Below are positions 49,535 through 60,069 of a stretch of DNA of 64,000 nt, piece by piece. Positions within the stretch are counted from its first letter, which is position 1. Each line of letters opens with the position of its first letter. The notes beneath the pieces are model-generated. The model was given only the letters and a program-made list of their open reading frames with translations. It had not been told where the DNA came from and searched no databases. Origin of the DNA: Isochrysis galbana (taxonomy: Eukaryota; Haptophyta; Isochrysidales; Isochrysidaceae); contig CM030937.1 of assembly GCA_018136815.1 (NCBI GenBank), forward strand, positions 2,111,887 through 2,175,886. Reading direction: 5' to 3'. The position numbers were made by a program, and so were the translations under genes.

Positions 49535-50273
49535 GAAGTGTGGAGGGGTGGCGCACACCTGAGCGCGGCATGAGACTCACTGGTGTGGCCTCCGAGGTGA
49601 CGGGCAGGCTCGGCAGCCCTCCGACCGGGGCGGCCGCCACCGTAGTTCTGAGATTCACTAGAAACATGAGAAAAAAACTCCCGTGCGTGAGTAGATCAGC
49701 CCCTCCCTTTTACCGTTACAGTGGATGTCGCTTTCGCCGCCGTCCTCGCCCACGCCCAAGCCGGCCTGCCCGCCTTCCTCTACTGACGGGCTTCAGCCCG
49801 TCAGCACCTCCGATGTCGTCCCCTCAGCCGCGCCTGCCGCCGGCATGCCTCCTTCCTCATTGCCTTCAGGCCCCATGGGCCATCCCAATTCGTCAGAACA
49901 TTCCACTGAGGGCCGGTGCACCCCGCCCAACCCAGCCCCCCCCCCGCAACCTGAACCTGGGCCCCTAAGTAGAGCACGAGGGGAGTGAGTTGCCGCAAGG
50001 CGGGAAGTGAAGGAGAGGAAGGGATATGGGCGTGGCTACAGTAGTTCTCCCCATAGCTACTAATCTTACATACACGTACTACTATATGCGCCACTTAAAA
50101 ACATCTAAAGATTCCGGGCTACACATCTACTACTTTACTTTAGCCGTCTGGTATTGTATCTAGTATCTCGCCACTCTCAGTTGTTCTCTTCGCCTCGTCT
50201 CCCCCCCCCCCCTCTCCCCGAATAATCTCTCCTAGTATGAGTACCAGAGATTTCTTTTCGCCTTCCTTCTTCA

Positions 50274-50278
<5 letters not shown>
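49535..50278. other. Intergenic, no gene recognised
   Basis: Pro/Ser-coding open frames here are composition artefacts. AT-richer from 50040. No RNA gene recognised. Confidence 0.45.

Positions 50279-50355
<77 letters not shown>
50279..50355. repeat. (CT)n microsatellite
   Basis: About 77 bp of uninterrupted CT followed by C-runs, in the 5' flank of the BtaB-like gene. Pure CT/GA arrays precede several host genes in this window. Confidence 0.95.
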
Positions 50356-50359
<4 letters not shown>

Positions 50360-50563
50360 CCCCCCCCCCTTCTCTCTCTCTCTCTCCCCCCCCCCCCCCC
50401 CTCCCCTTCTTTTTCTTTTTCTTCCCCTAATAATGTCTCTCCTCCCCTCTCTCCTCTCTCTTGCATCTACTCTCTCCTTCTCTCCCATCTCATTCGTCTT
50501 GCCGCCTCCCCCTTTCCCTCTCCCTCTTCTCCCACTCTCTCCCCACCCAGGTGGGCCGCCCCG

Positions 50564-51373
50564 ATGCTCTCCTCTCTCTTCCGCTCTCTTTCTTCACTGC
50601 TGCCTGTTCGCTGGCGGTCGGAGCTGGGTGTGCTATACCACATTCTCTGCCATCGCGTCGTCGGCTCCTCGCACAAGGAGCGCCTCCAATCCTTCTACGG
50701 AGCACAGGCTGACGGCTACGATGACTTCCGACGGCGTCTGCTTCACGGCAGAGAGCAGCTGGTTGAGGCTGTGGGCTCACGAACGAGCGGTGGGATCTGG
50801 GTAGACATGGGTGGAGGTACAGGAGCCAACCTCGAGATGGCCGGTGACCGCCTCGTCATGTCCTTCGCCCGCATCTATATTGTAGACTTGTGTGGGCCAC
50901 TCCTGCAGAAGGCGAGGGAGAGGTGTGCGCTGCGAGGGTGGCACCATGTTGTGTGCATCGAGGCGGACGCGACGAGCTGGATGCCAGATGAGGGATTTGG
51001 CCGGATTGATCTCATCACCTTCTCTTATTCACTCACCATGATCCCAAACTGGTTTGACGCCATCGACCACGCGGTCAAGCTGCTTGAGCCGAATGGCTTG
51101 CTCGGGGTGGTCGACTTTTACGTATCGCGTAAGTACGCCACTGAGGGCAGTGAGGCACGCCACTCGTACGTGCAGCGATCGTTATGGCCATACTACTTTT
51201 CACATGACGACGTCAACCTCTCGCCGGACCACTTGCCATACCTCCTCTCCAAGCTCCAGTCGCTCGAGCTCTCGGAGTCGGCGGCAGGCTTGCCCTACCT
51301 TGGATTGTTGCTTCCTCCAGTGCCATATTATGTCTTTGTGGGCTCGCCGAGGCCCCTTCACGACAAGGACTGA
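50564..51373 (+). CDS. BtaB-like SAM-dependent methyltransferase (betaine lipid)
   Basis: 269 residues from ATG 50564. Class I methyltransferase resembling BtaB, which trimethylates the homoserine headgroup of DGTS/DGTA betaine lipids: HKERLQSFYGAQADGYDDFR, SAM motif WVDMGGGTGANLE, IVDLCGPLL, IEADATSW, ITFSYSLTMIPNWFDAIDHA, GVVDFYVSRKY, LSPDHLPYLLS and PPVPYYVFVG. No BtaA (aminocarboxypropyl transferase) domain is attached and none is seen nearby, although many eukaryotes fuse the two in one BTA1 protein. A hydrophobic N-terminus (MLSSLFRSLSSLLPVRW) may anchor it. A cccacccag just before the ATG could be an intron acceptor, so a 5' exon is possible. Confidence 0.85.
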   Translation: MLSSLFRSLSSLLPVRWRSELGVLYHILCHRVVGSSHKERLQSFYGAQADGYDDFRRRLLHGREQLVEAVGSRTSGGIWVDMGGGTGANLEMAGDRLVMSFARIYIVDLCGPLLQKARERCALRGWHHVVCIEADATSWMPDEGFGRIDLITFSYSLTMIPNWFDAIDHAVKLLEPNGLLGVVDFYVSRKYATEGSEARHSYVQRSLWPYYFSHDDVNLSPDHLPYLLSKLQSLELSESAAGLPYLGLLLPPVPYYVFVGSPRPLHDKD

Positions 51374-51734
51374 CGTTGGCGACGCACACACTCAATATTT
51401 CATGGCATGCTACCAGCCACATACCATATCCTTCTTGCATGGCCATTACGCTGATGGCTTCCGTGACGCCGCACTTCTAGTGCCAACAAGACTCCAAATC
51501 ATTGTGGTCATACGGTGTATGTTTCTTTGGCGACTGATTAGAGCCAAGCATGGCCCATCGGCCCGCTCATCCGCACCTGTAACTATCACGTTTTGCAGGT
51601 ACGAATTACCTTTCGTCTACTACTGGGGCAGGGTGTGACGTGTATTTGCGATCTTATTTTTGTGAGAGGCGTGTACATGAGTTCCACCGTCCATGACAGG
51701 CGCAGCCCCTCGACAACGGTCTTACCTAGGTCTT
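51374..51734. other. 3' flank of the BtaB-like gene
   Basis: Nothing recognised. Confidence 0.45.
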
Positions 51735-51870
51735 ATTAATTGTGATGGTCAATTAACTTTATACTTGGTTCGCCCAGGGGGGGGCACAAGCCACCCCTTC
51801 TCTCCACTCCTCCCCTGCTATATGGGGGAGGAACCCCCCCACCCTCCCGGCATGCCAAGCACAGAAGGGG
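51735..51870 (+). repeat. Short 5' fragment of the T-tailed retroelement
   Basis: tcaattaactttatacttgg then the gggggggcacaagccacc and ctccactcctcccctgc blocks match 36363-36480. It ends near ggcatgcc. Confidence 0.6.
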
Positions 51871-52199
51871 CGTGAGCCACCAATACCAATACCAGTAGCC
51901 AGGAGGTACGACCTCACCTACCTGTCCTCCAGGCGCATCCGCGCTCAAGGGCTTTTGCCTATATTTAGCTGAACTCACCGCAATGGCCAATGAGGGGGGG
52001 AAGTGGTCGCGCATCCAGCATCCAGCTGCCACTGCCAACGGGCGCCCCATCGCGACAGAAGCCCTCCCGCCCGGATCCCACTTTCTCGACCATGAACCAT
52101 GCAAGAGTGAAGAGTGAAGAGTACCCCATCGACCATAGATGGAAGTGCGGCGATTAGCTGCTCAACTCTGGAAGCAGGACAAGGACGAGACCGTCTTAT

Positions 52200-52480
52200 T
52201 ACGCAAGGCGAGAAGCGTTCAATGTTCAATCGCCATCACCCACAGATGGATGATGGAAAAGCGTTCAATCGCCACCAGCCTACACATGGAAAAGCAATCG
52301 CCATCACCCCCACGCGTATGGAAAAGCGTTCAATCGCCATCACCTCACTCACCTTTCCCCGCAAGGGCCTATGACGTGTTACCTCCTCGCGGCGCCTGTT
52401 CAGCCACCTCCTCGCGGCGCCTGTTCAGCCACAGCCACCTCCTCGCGGCGCCTGAGCCAAAGATCGTCAGACCAAAAGCG
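52200..52480. repeat. Short tandem repeats
   Basis: gttcaatcgccatcacc with a ggaaaagc lead recurs about five times (52206-52345). Three copies of a unit cacctcctcgcggcgcctg, about 23-31 bp apart, follow at 52378-52452. Confidence 0.7.
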
Positions 52481-53224
52481 TTCAATTATCCCCATCCCTG
52501 CTAGCACCTTCTGTTGTCCCCTGGAGGTAGCTTGACTCATCAATCTTGATTGATACTTCATTTGTTGAACCCCACACGTGGTCGCGTCCATCAGCGCCGT
52601 CGAACAGAACTCGCCCTCCCACCGATTGATCGACGCGCCGTGGTCCAGCAGCGCATGCCCATGGGACCATGTTGTGCACTCTCTCCCTTCTCCACCAATA
52701 ATAATAATCTATCTGAGCATTAGTACCACTGCTCTCACTAGCCCGGTACTAACACGACAGCCCTCAGCGCACCTGCCCGTACACCTTGGCGCGTGCTGTT
52801 GTCACAGATACATACTCCTATGCACCCTTCCACATCTCCCCCCTCGCAGGCCCCCGGCTCCCATTCTAACTCCCCACAAGTTAAAATGAGGGAAAACCCA
52901 TTGAGGCGGTCCGGTCGACGCCGGCCGACTCTCCGGGAAAAAGCACCGGGGGGGGGGGGAGGAACCTCTCGTCAAAAAAGGAGAACGTCCCTTACAGCTC
53001 GCGCCGCGAGCGGTCCTCGAAGAAATAAATGTCTGCGCCCCCCGATACCTGCCATAGGGACGTCTTGAGCCACTCCCTTCTTCTCGCCTCTCCTGTCGCC
53101 AGCCGCCCCCCTTCGCCCGTTTGCTAACGCAAACGGGGCTCGTTTCTCACCACACTCCATCGGGGGGGGTGCAAATCCCCCCCTCTCCCTCGTTCCATTC
53201 TCTTCCGCCCCGGTCCCTGCGGCG
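52481..53224. other. Intergenic, no gene recognised
   Basis: Unremarkable, with poly-G runs near 52950 and 53163. No gene supported. Confidence 0.4.
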
Positions 53225-53495
53225 CGTCGCCATGCGGCGCGCCATGGCCTGCTCTCAGAGGTCCTTCAGGGGCGCCCAGAGGGCCAGCAAGGGCAGCTCA
53301 GGGGGCAGTGGAGGCTGGGGCTCAGCCCCTGGCCCCCCCTGCCTCTCCCTCGCTCGCCTCGCTGGCCTTGGGTGCCGCCCTGAGGCCCCTGTCTACCTGG
53401 CGACCAGGGATGGGGGGGGGAGTCAGTACGAGAGCAGGCCCATGCGGGCCTGGGAGTGCGGCTCGCGGCCCGCGGCAGTCCATCCGGGCCCGCAC
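53225..53495 (-). repeat. Diverged copy of the GC-rich retroelement half
   Basis: Resembles 48860-49040 in the same orientation (gggggcagtggaggctgggg, cctgcctctccctcgctcgc, acctggcgaccaggg). Its right edge cuts the LINE ORF2 just after PDGLP. Confidence 0.5.
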
Positions 53496-53900
53496 TTTTT
53501 CCCGGTCCGATGCTTCTTATCGCTCGAATAGTCTCTTCCACCTCTATGGACCCTTCTAGTCGGCGTCGGTCTAGGTCGCTTATCGGGCGATCCGTCAGTG
53601 TCGCCTCCAGCTGAGGTACTCTCTGCGCGCTTTTAGGGGAGTACAGCCATACGTAGTACTTGCGAAATTCTCTACGGATCGCCTTGTCCGATGTCACGGT
53701 GTCGTGTTCCGAGTGTACTGGAACGTCCCATTTCCTTGTGCGGTATAGCTCCGCCACGTTGGCCTTCCATCTTCGAGGCTTCAGCTGTGCGAAGAACTCC
53801 TTGGAGTGTAAATCCTCCCGACGGAGCTGCCGATACAGCGGCATGTCTTTAAGCGGGATTCTCCCTCTCTCCTCTGCTATCTCTTTATGTGTTTTCGCCA

Positions 53901-55690
53901 GAAAACTATTGTTATAGTTTTAGCGATGGAGCGCGCGCCGACCGCTCCCACCTCCCAGCCCCCCGCCGTCACGACGCCCCAACGGGGCCGCCCCAAACCG
54001 CCGGAGCCCAAGCGCCCACAGGCCGCCGCGCCGCCTGACAACGACGTCGACATGACGGCACCACCCTCGCCTCCCAAGCTGCCACAGAACCAGGGAACAG
54101 GCAGAGTCCTGTTCCCTGGTGACAACCAGACCCAGGGCAATGCCCTGCCACCCAACCCCTCCGCTCCTCCACCAACTCAAGGACTCCCCATGGGAGGTGG
54201 CAGCTCTGCTGCCACCCCCATGGCGGCCACTCCTACCATCAGTGCACCCCTCGGGGGCGGGCACTTAACACAACAATCCATTTTGGGGGCCTTTGCGCCC
54301 TCAAACCAACAACCAACTCAAGCAGCCAGGACATACGCGCAAGCTGCGCATGGACACAAAGGGAAGGATCCAGCTAAGCAAGCCCAGCAGCCACAAGCCC
54401 AACAACCACAACAGCCGTCGCGCAAGCGAGCGGATCCTCAATCGGATCCAAAGCCGACTCTCCACAACTCCACCCCTTTTGCTTCTCCTCCACCTGATGA
54501 GGAAGAGGAGCCCGAAGACACGCCTTTTTTCATTCAGCTAGCTCAGCTAGCTGATGACAAAAAGGACATCAAGAGCGAGGATGTCGCCACTTTCATGAAA
54601 TTCCTCCTCTCTAGGCTGGAAGGCCTAGACGCAACTCCAGATGGCATGGACAAAGGCCGCAAAGGCCCTTGGATCTTCTACGTCGATGAAGACGCACATG
54701 ATCAATTCAAGGCCGCATACGGAGACAAAGTTAACACAGCACTCTCGGGAGTCCCGCATGAATTTGGAATCACCTATGGCGCGTTAATCGACTCGGCCCC
54801 TCGTAAGTCGAGCGCTATCCGGTCCTCCCTAAAAGAGGTGGCGACCTACATTGTTTTTCGCATCTTTGATCCGATCAAGGCTTTCAAGACCAAGACTAGG
54901 CACTTGGCTAACTCGCTCGAGCGCGAGGGTTTCCCACCTGGCCTCATGTATCGCGACGGAGCGCATCTTTGAATTCATAGAAGGACTTCTGGGGATTAGC
55001 CTTAGGCCGGGATCCGAAACAGCCCAACGACTTTTCTGCTATCAAGTGGACAGACCGCACCCCTCCTCGGGATACCTAGGCATCCTGGCGTGGAGGTACA
55101 TCCTAACTGACTTTTATAACATCCAATATGGTAACGCGGACGGCAGGTCCGTTAGGTCGATCTTAAGAGCGATCCTTGCGAGATACCACCTATTAGTAAC
55201 GGCGAAAGTCGGGTTCTTTCAGAGGCTGAAAAAACAACGAGAGAATATGGGGCTACACGCCCCGAGTAACAAACACATTAAGAAATTGATAAGTCCGCTC
55301 TACACGGTGGACAAGGAGTTCAACCTAGGAACATCGGAAGACCTCCTGCAGGCGGCGAGAGGTCTAGACATACGTAACATCACCTAAGGCACTTAATACC
55401 GCGTCTTAGAAGAAACCGCGGAGGATATCAATGATGATCCCACGATATACAATAGAAGGCAACCCGAATTAACACTAGCACAAAGGACGAATCACAGTCT
55501 CCAGCCCCCTTCTCTCCAACTCCCGGCCGAAGCAGCGCGCGCGGCCTCCCCGGAACCAGCTTCTCCGATAAAGAGGGAACTGGGAAAGGGGGAGGGGGTT
55601 GTCAGGGGTTAAGGTTGGGTAGTAGGGAGGTACACTAGCACACTGCCTCACGCCGCACGCGTAGCGGGGAATTTTAAGAAGATTTTTTTT
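53901..55690 (+). mobile_element. ORF1-only element nested in LINE ORF2, 17-bp duplication
   Basis: tttatgtgttttcgcca at 53884-53900 is repeated at 55690-55706. The 5' end is gaaaactattgttatagttt, like the element at 11495. The 3' end is agcggggaattttaagaaga plus T-run, repeated at 58990-59200 (-) and 34150. It carries an ORF1 gene and 3' UTR but no ORF2: a half-LINE type non-autonomous element. Confidence 0.82.
53926..55387 (+). CDS. LINE ORF1-like protein with a frameshift near its end
   Basis: The ATG-initiated frame runs 348 codons to 54972: MERAPTAPTSQPPAVTTPQ, Pro/Gln-rich to about residue 190, then a folded-looking part (PFFIQLAQLADDKKDIKSED, GPWIFYVDEDAHDQF, GVPHEFGITYGALI). A second frame, open to 55387, continues with plausible protein (FEFIEGLLGISLRPGSETAQ, GYLGILAWRYILTDFYNIQY), overlapping from about 54950. 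A one-base shift probably divides one original protein. No zinc knuckle seen. An RNA-binding role is inferred from its LINE position only. Confidence 0.6.
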
Positions 55691-56631
55691 TTATGTGTTT
55701 TCGCCAACTCCTCCGTGAGCCTCTCATTTGGTCCTTGCCTTGCAAGGCGGATGTTTAGCTTCGCGGCCTTCAGTTCTAACTCCGACTGGATGGTGGGCTT
55801 GGCTCTCATCGCTGTTTCTTCCCTTAGGAATGTGGCTATGTTTTCTTTTGTGTTGGCCCATATAGTTTCTATGTTGCCACCCTCTTCTATCTTTCGGCCG
55901 GCGGTTCGCAACAGCAGTTCTACCGTTTTCATCGCGCCTTTCTCGCGGATTATCGTTAGGTCGATTGGTTTGTCGAAGTTCCGCCCCGGTTTGTATCCCG
56001 GGGTCTCGAAGAGCGCTAGGACCGGAAGATGGTCCGACGCGGCTTTGCCTGTGAATAGGTCCGGGCAAGGTCCGTGTTGCTGCCATTGGATAGCATCTGT
56101 AGCTTCGCTGTGGTATATGCGGTCTATCCTTGTGTGGATGGTGGCTGCCATTCTCGTGTAGCCAACGTTCGGCCCCAGGCGCAACGTGTGGTGTGCATCT
56201 CGAAGCTTGTGCGTTTTAGTCAGCGCTTTCCATTTCTCCCCGTGCGTGTTGGCGTATAGTGCCTCCCCTATTTTTTGGGAGTCGTGCGCGCTGTTTTCTA
56301 CGCAGTTGAGGTCTCCGCCGATTATAGTCGGTATAGGGTCTAAGGCGCCTAGTTTTCTATCTAGTTCGGTTATCTGCCTTCCGCGGGGCCCGGGTTGCGC
56401 ACTGAGGTATACAGACATTACACGGTATCGGGTTTCATCTATGTTGAGTGTCATTGATACGCATCTACCTTCTAGCAAGATTTCTAGGGACTCCGTCCTA
56501 GCTGTTATTCGCTCGGCCGCTTCTCTGATTGCCACCGCGACACCGCTAGCAGGGTCTCCTAGCTCTCCTGGGGCGACAAACCACAGCCAGCCCAACATGG
56601 CGGCTGTGCCTGGCCGTCCGTCCGGGTGTGG

Positions 56632-57863
56632 TTAGTTTTCGCTCCGTTTGGTTTAGTTTGTGTGGTTCTGTGTCCTCAGACTTTTTGAGTCCATGTGTTG
56701 TAGTCTCCCGTGGCTACCTCGGACCTAAGAAGCTCTCATTCTCATTCTCTCTCTCCTCCACTAGCTCGCTAGCTAGCCTCGTCCCTACTCGCCGACGCCA
56801 CGCGTCGCAATCCTCCGACCGTAAGTCTACCTCATCGCTCGTAGCGCTCGATGGCAGACACTCTCAGACCCGACTCTTATTATGGTCTGTCAGACATCTT
56901 CCCGCCAGTAACAATCAACGAACCTTCCACGACCGCGTCAGCTGCCGGCTCGATCGAACGGCCCTCTGCCTATGAGCCAGTAGTCATCGCGTGTTCGACA
57001 ACGTCCAATGGGCTCCACGCACGCATGGCTGATTTCAACGAGATTTCGGCGTGCGGCCCGCCCAATTGGTGTGACTGTCTGGGTGGCCTCTGTGTATTTT
57101 GTATCTAGATCTAGCGGGCCTCCCCATCCGGGTGGATCGTCGAAAACGGGCACGCACCGCGCCCGGTCTCGATTTGGGAATTGGAAGTTGAAGTTGAACT
57201 TTTCGGCCCTTTGCGACTTTAGACGTCTTTAGCGTCTTTTGTTAGCTATTGGTTAGGTTTTGTTGTGGGGACCCAAGGGGGGTCTTGGTCGTAATTGGGT
57301 CCCGGATATGTGCTTGTTGGGTGTATAGGCCTATTGGCCTATAGTACAGGGAACTTTCTACCGAAAAAAATCCTCAAATTTTCTCAACCCTGAGATGGCC
57401 ATCTTCTTACCCCTAATAAAACCCTGTTTGACCGCCCTAAAATTTAGGCCGAGCCGTCCCCAAAGTTGTAGGAATACTGGCGAATTTTAGCAGCGGAATT
57501 TGGCACGAAACTCTGGCCGGGCCCAATCACACTCACACCCGACACCGAGCAGGTCGTCGAAGAGGCCGACATGCCTAAAAAAAGGTCAACGGAATTTTCT
57601 TTTTGGCCGTACCTTGTACCTTGTAAAGATGAGGAGGAGGAGAGGGCGAGAGACGCGGAGAAGGGCATGGATCAAGAGAGACGGAGTGAGTGAAAGAGAG
57701 GCACACAGATAAATATCTAGAGTGAGAGAGAGTGTGAGAGAGGGAGGGAGGGAGGAGAGAGAGGGAGAGAGGTAGATAGGGAGAGAGAGGGAGAGGGAGA
57801 GGTAGAAAGAGAGACATAGATCGAGGAGAGAAGAAGCAGCGGGAGCACAGAGGGGACAGCAAA

Positions 57864-57894
<31 letters not shown>

Positions 57895-57927
57895 CAAGAG
57901 AGCTCGTCGCGCTCTGGAAGAGAGAGC
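56632..57927. other. Region between LINE relic and RPP30
   Basis: Contains an 85-codon ORF at 56851-57108 (MADTLRPDSYYGLSDIFPPV...) with no recognised family, and CA/GA-rich repeats at 57690-57900 just upstream of RPP30. Nothing else supported. Confidence 0.35.
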
Positions 57928-57933
57928 GTGCCG

Positions 57934-58818
57934 ATGCCGTGGGCCGACCTCCACGTCGGCTGCCGTTCAGCGGCCAGCCTGCGCTCGCTCGAGGATCTAG
58001 GCTACTCAGTGGTATGCTGGTCGAGCGAGGCAACTGGCGCCGTCCCTCCCAAGCCGCCCGCGCTTGTGCCCTCGCCCGCTCTTCCTGCCTTCTCCTCCTC
58101 TTCTTCCTCCTTCACTCGGCCGTTGCAGCAGTGCACACGCCTCACCCTCTCTCTAGAGGAGGAGAGCCACGCGTTTGCGCTCACTGGCGCGCGAGAGGCT
58201 CTGCGTGCGTACGATGTGGTCGCGGTCGCACCAGCAACAGAGCCTATCCTTGAGCGCGTCCTCCAGTCGCCCGCGTGCGAAGCGATCGACATCATCTGCT
58301 TCCCGGCCGGACAGCGGCCACCATTCAACCTGCGCCCGGCGATGGCGCGACGCCTGCTCGGTGCGGGGCTGCACGTGGAGCTATGCTACTCGGCAGCGTT
58401 GCGCGATAGTAGCGCCCGCCGCCATTTTATCTGCAACCTTCAGGCCATGCTAGAGGCTTTGCCGAAGGGCGGCAAGAGAAAGATATCCGGTCTCATCATC
58501 AGTTCAGGAGCGGACGAGCCCAGACTGCTACGCTCGCCACGCGACATCCTCGCCCTCGTCGGTGCCTTCGGGTGCAAGTATGAACTTGCAAAGCTTGCAC
58601 TTAAGGACAATCCGTTCAGAGTGCTCGAACGAGCGGCACGCCGGCAGATAGTGTCTCCGGGTGCACCCTCCACTGTGGCAAACCTTCACGCCATTGGGCC
58701 CGTGCCATCTGCGGCGGCAGCTACTGCTCGTCTAGGGGGAAAGCGGCTGTCGAACGCTGCATCCTCGCCAGGGCTACTGGGCTCAGCTAGCGGCAAGATC
58801 AAGCGAATGAGAACATAG
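57934..58818 (+). CDS. RPP30: RNase P/MRP protein subunit p30
   Basis: 294 residues from ATG 57934 (MPWADLHVGCRSAASLRSLE). RPP30/Rpp1-type TIM-barrel subunit of nuclear RNase P and MRP, which process tRNA 5' ends and rRNA precursors. Landmarks in order: N-terminal DLHV, LGYSVVCW, YDVVAVAPATEPILERVLQS, IDIICFPAGQRPPFNLRPAM, GLHVELCYSAALRDSSARRH, ISGLIISSGAD, LRSPRDILALVGAFG. Length is near the family norm of about 270-300; a Ser/Pro insertion near residue 50 and a basic tail (GKIKRMRT) are extra. No introns. A GTG two codons upstream was not used because ATG is available. Confidence 0.9.
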   Translation: MPWADLHVGCRSAASLRSLEDLGYSVVCWSSEATGAVPPKPPALVPSPALPAFSSSSSSFTRPLQQCTRLTLSLEEESHAFALTGAREALRAYDVVAVAPATEPILERVLQSPACEAIDIICFPAGQRPPFNLRPAMARRLLGAGLHVELCYSAALRDSSARRHFICNLQAMLEALPKGGKRKISGLIISSGADEPRLLRSPRDILALVGAFGCKYELAKLALKDNPFRVLERAARRQIVSPGAPSTVANLHAIGPVPSAAAATARLGGKRLSNAASSPGLLGSASGKIKRMRT

Positions 58819-58984
58819 TGGCCGTCCAAATATTCATGATCTGAATATGATCTCAATGCTAATACACTTATACTACTATGTCAGTCAAGGATTGGGTCTT
58901 GGGGCGACTTTTGCTCGCACGGAAATCCCGTATAGTGGTAGCTTGATGAGCCTCGACCAATAGTTTTTAAGAGGAGTATGCACT

Positions 58985-59200
58985 GTTTAAAAAAAACAAA
59001 AAAAATCTTCTCAAAAATCCCCGCTACATGTGCGGCATGAGGCAGCTTGCTTGTGAACCTCCCTACTACCCTACCTCAACCACCGTCAACCCCTTCCCCC
59101 TCCCCCAGTTCCCGCTTTAATGGAGATACTGGTTCCGGGGCGGCCGCGCGCGCTGCTTCGGCCAGGGGTTGGATGGAGAGAAGGGGGCGGGAGACTATGG
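58985..59200 (-). repeat. 3' end of an ORF1-type element, reverse orientation
   Basis: From aaaaaaaatcttctcaaaaa and ccccgctacatgtgcggcat through gttccggggcggccgcgcgc to tggatggagagaagggggcg it is the reverse complement of 55530-55690. Truncated before any ORF1. Confidence 0.75.
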
Positions 59201-59429
59201 CTTCACCTTCTTAACGCTTAACGAGGTGTCGTTCCGTCAATTGTGGGACATCAGTCGAATTGAGCTATCAAATGTCCATAGTTATTCATACAACAATATT
59301 CACACATGACCCTAGTGTCGACGTTTAACATCTAAGGCGCGCGCCTTCAATGTTGATCTATTTTTGGTAGCACCGTGTAACATCCTAACCTTCATCCTGA
59401 GTGTCTTTTTCCTGACGAACCCCACGGGA

Positions 59430-59690
59430 CGCCATTCGTGCGTATGCCGATTTGTTTCTCTGCGGATCTCGGATCTCACGGGACGGGTGTGATGAGTTGC
59501 AATCACCCATGTGCACGCCGTGCATGCGCACGGCGCGATGTGCATCGGTTCCCCCGCGAGGGCGCCGTGCGTGCGCATAGCAGTTTGTTTCTCTGCCTCT
59601 GCGGTTCACAATTACGTAAACATGCAGTATAGGAGAGATCTCTCACGGGACGGGTGTGATGAGTTGCAATCACCCATGTGCACGCCGTGC
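59430..59690. repeat. Duplicated segment with a 50-bp perfect repeat
   Basis: Positions 59474-59523 and 59641-59690 are the same 50 bp, starting tctcacgggacgggtgtgat. The preceding parts (gatttgtttctctgcgg and cagtttgtttctctgcc) also match loosely, implying a 167-bp tandem duplication with a conserved core. Confidence 0.8.
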
Positions 59691-59749
59691 GGACGCCATC
59701 CCTCAGCTCCGCAGACAAGAAGCGGCAGAGGAATTCTTCGCCCTCCCTC

Positions 59750-60069
59750 ACGAAAAAAATACTCGCTTCTAGGAAGGATGGAAGGGGTTTTCTTTTTCTT
59801 CCCCTCCCCACCCCTAGTCGGGGCTGCGGCCGCCGCCCACTCGGAGACACAGGAGGAAGGGGGGGAATGATCACCGGGGGGAGGCGCGGGGGCGCGGGCC
59901 ACCGGACCATATCTATGCCCTTCACCCCTATCCCCCTAGTAGTGCACGGGGGGAGTCGCCTTATGGCGGGGGGAGAAGGGCCGGGGGAGTGAGGGTGTAG
60001 AAAGTTTTCCTACGTGAGTAGAAAGTAGAGGGTCCATCCACGGCCGCGTGTGCGGTGAGACTATTAAAA
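59750..60069 (+). mobile_element. 5'-truncated T-tailed retroelement
   Basis: Matches the right half of 36365-37378 (cgcccactcggagacacagg, ccggaccatatctatgccct, cgcgtgtgcggtgagactat, ending taaaaagttt). It abuts the LINE fragment that follows; a minus-strand frame appears to run through both. Confidence 0.65.

Larger units (their letters stand above)
53497..56598 (-). pseudogene. LINE ORF2 (endonuclease and RT start), split by an insertion
   Basis: The minus strand encodes an APE-type endonuclease at 55707-56598 (IIGGDLNCVE, RIDRIYHS, SDHLPVLALFE), continuing after a 1.8-kb insertion at 53497-53883 with the spacer and RT beginning (IRSIGPGKSAGPDGLP). The two halves rejoin exactly across KTHK/EIAEERGR when the insertion at 53901-55690 and one copy of its target duplication are removed. 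The copy is truncated at both ends, 5' near 56630 and 3' at 53497, so it is dead. Confidence 0.85.

Noticed and set aside
50237..50563. Coding extension upstream of the BtaB-like protein
   Set aside because: The frame is open only because CT repeats encode Leu/Ser; no family similarity.
59750..60069. 3' untranslated region of the LINE read on the minus strand
   Set aside because: The complete copy at 36365-37378 has its T-tail and target duplication on the plus-strand right side, so this is an independent element abutting the LINE fragment.
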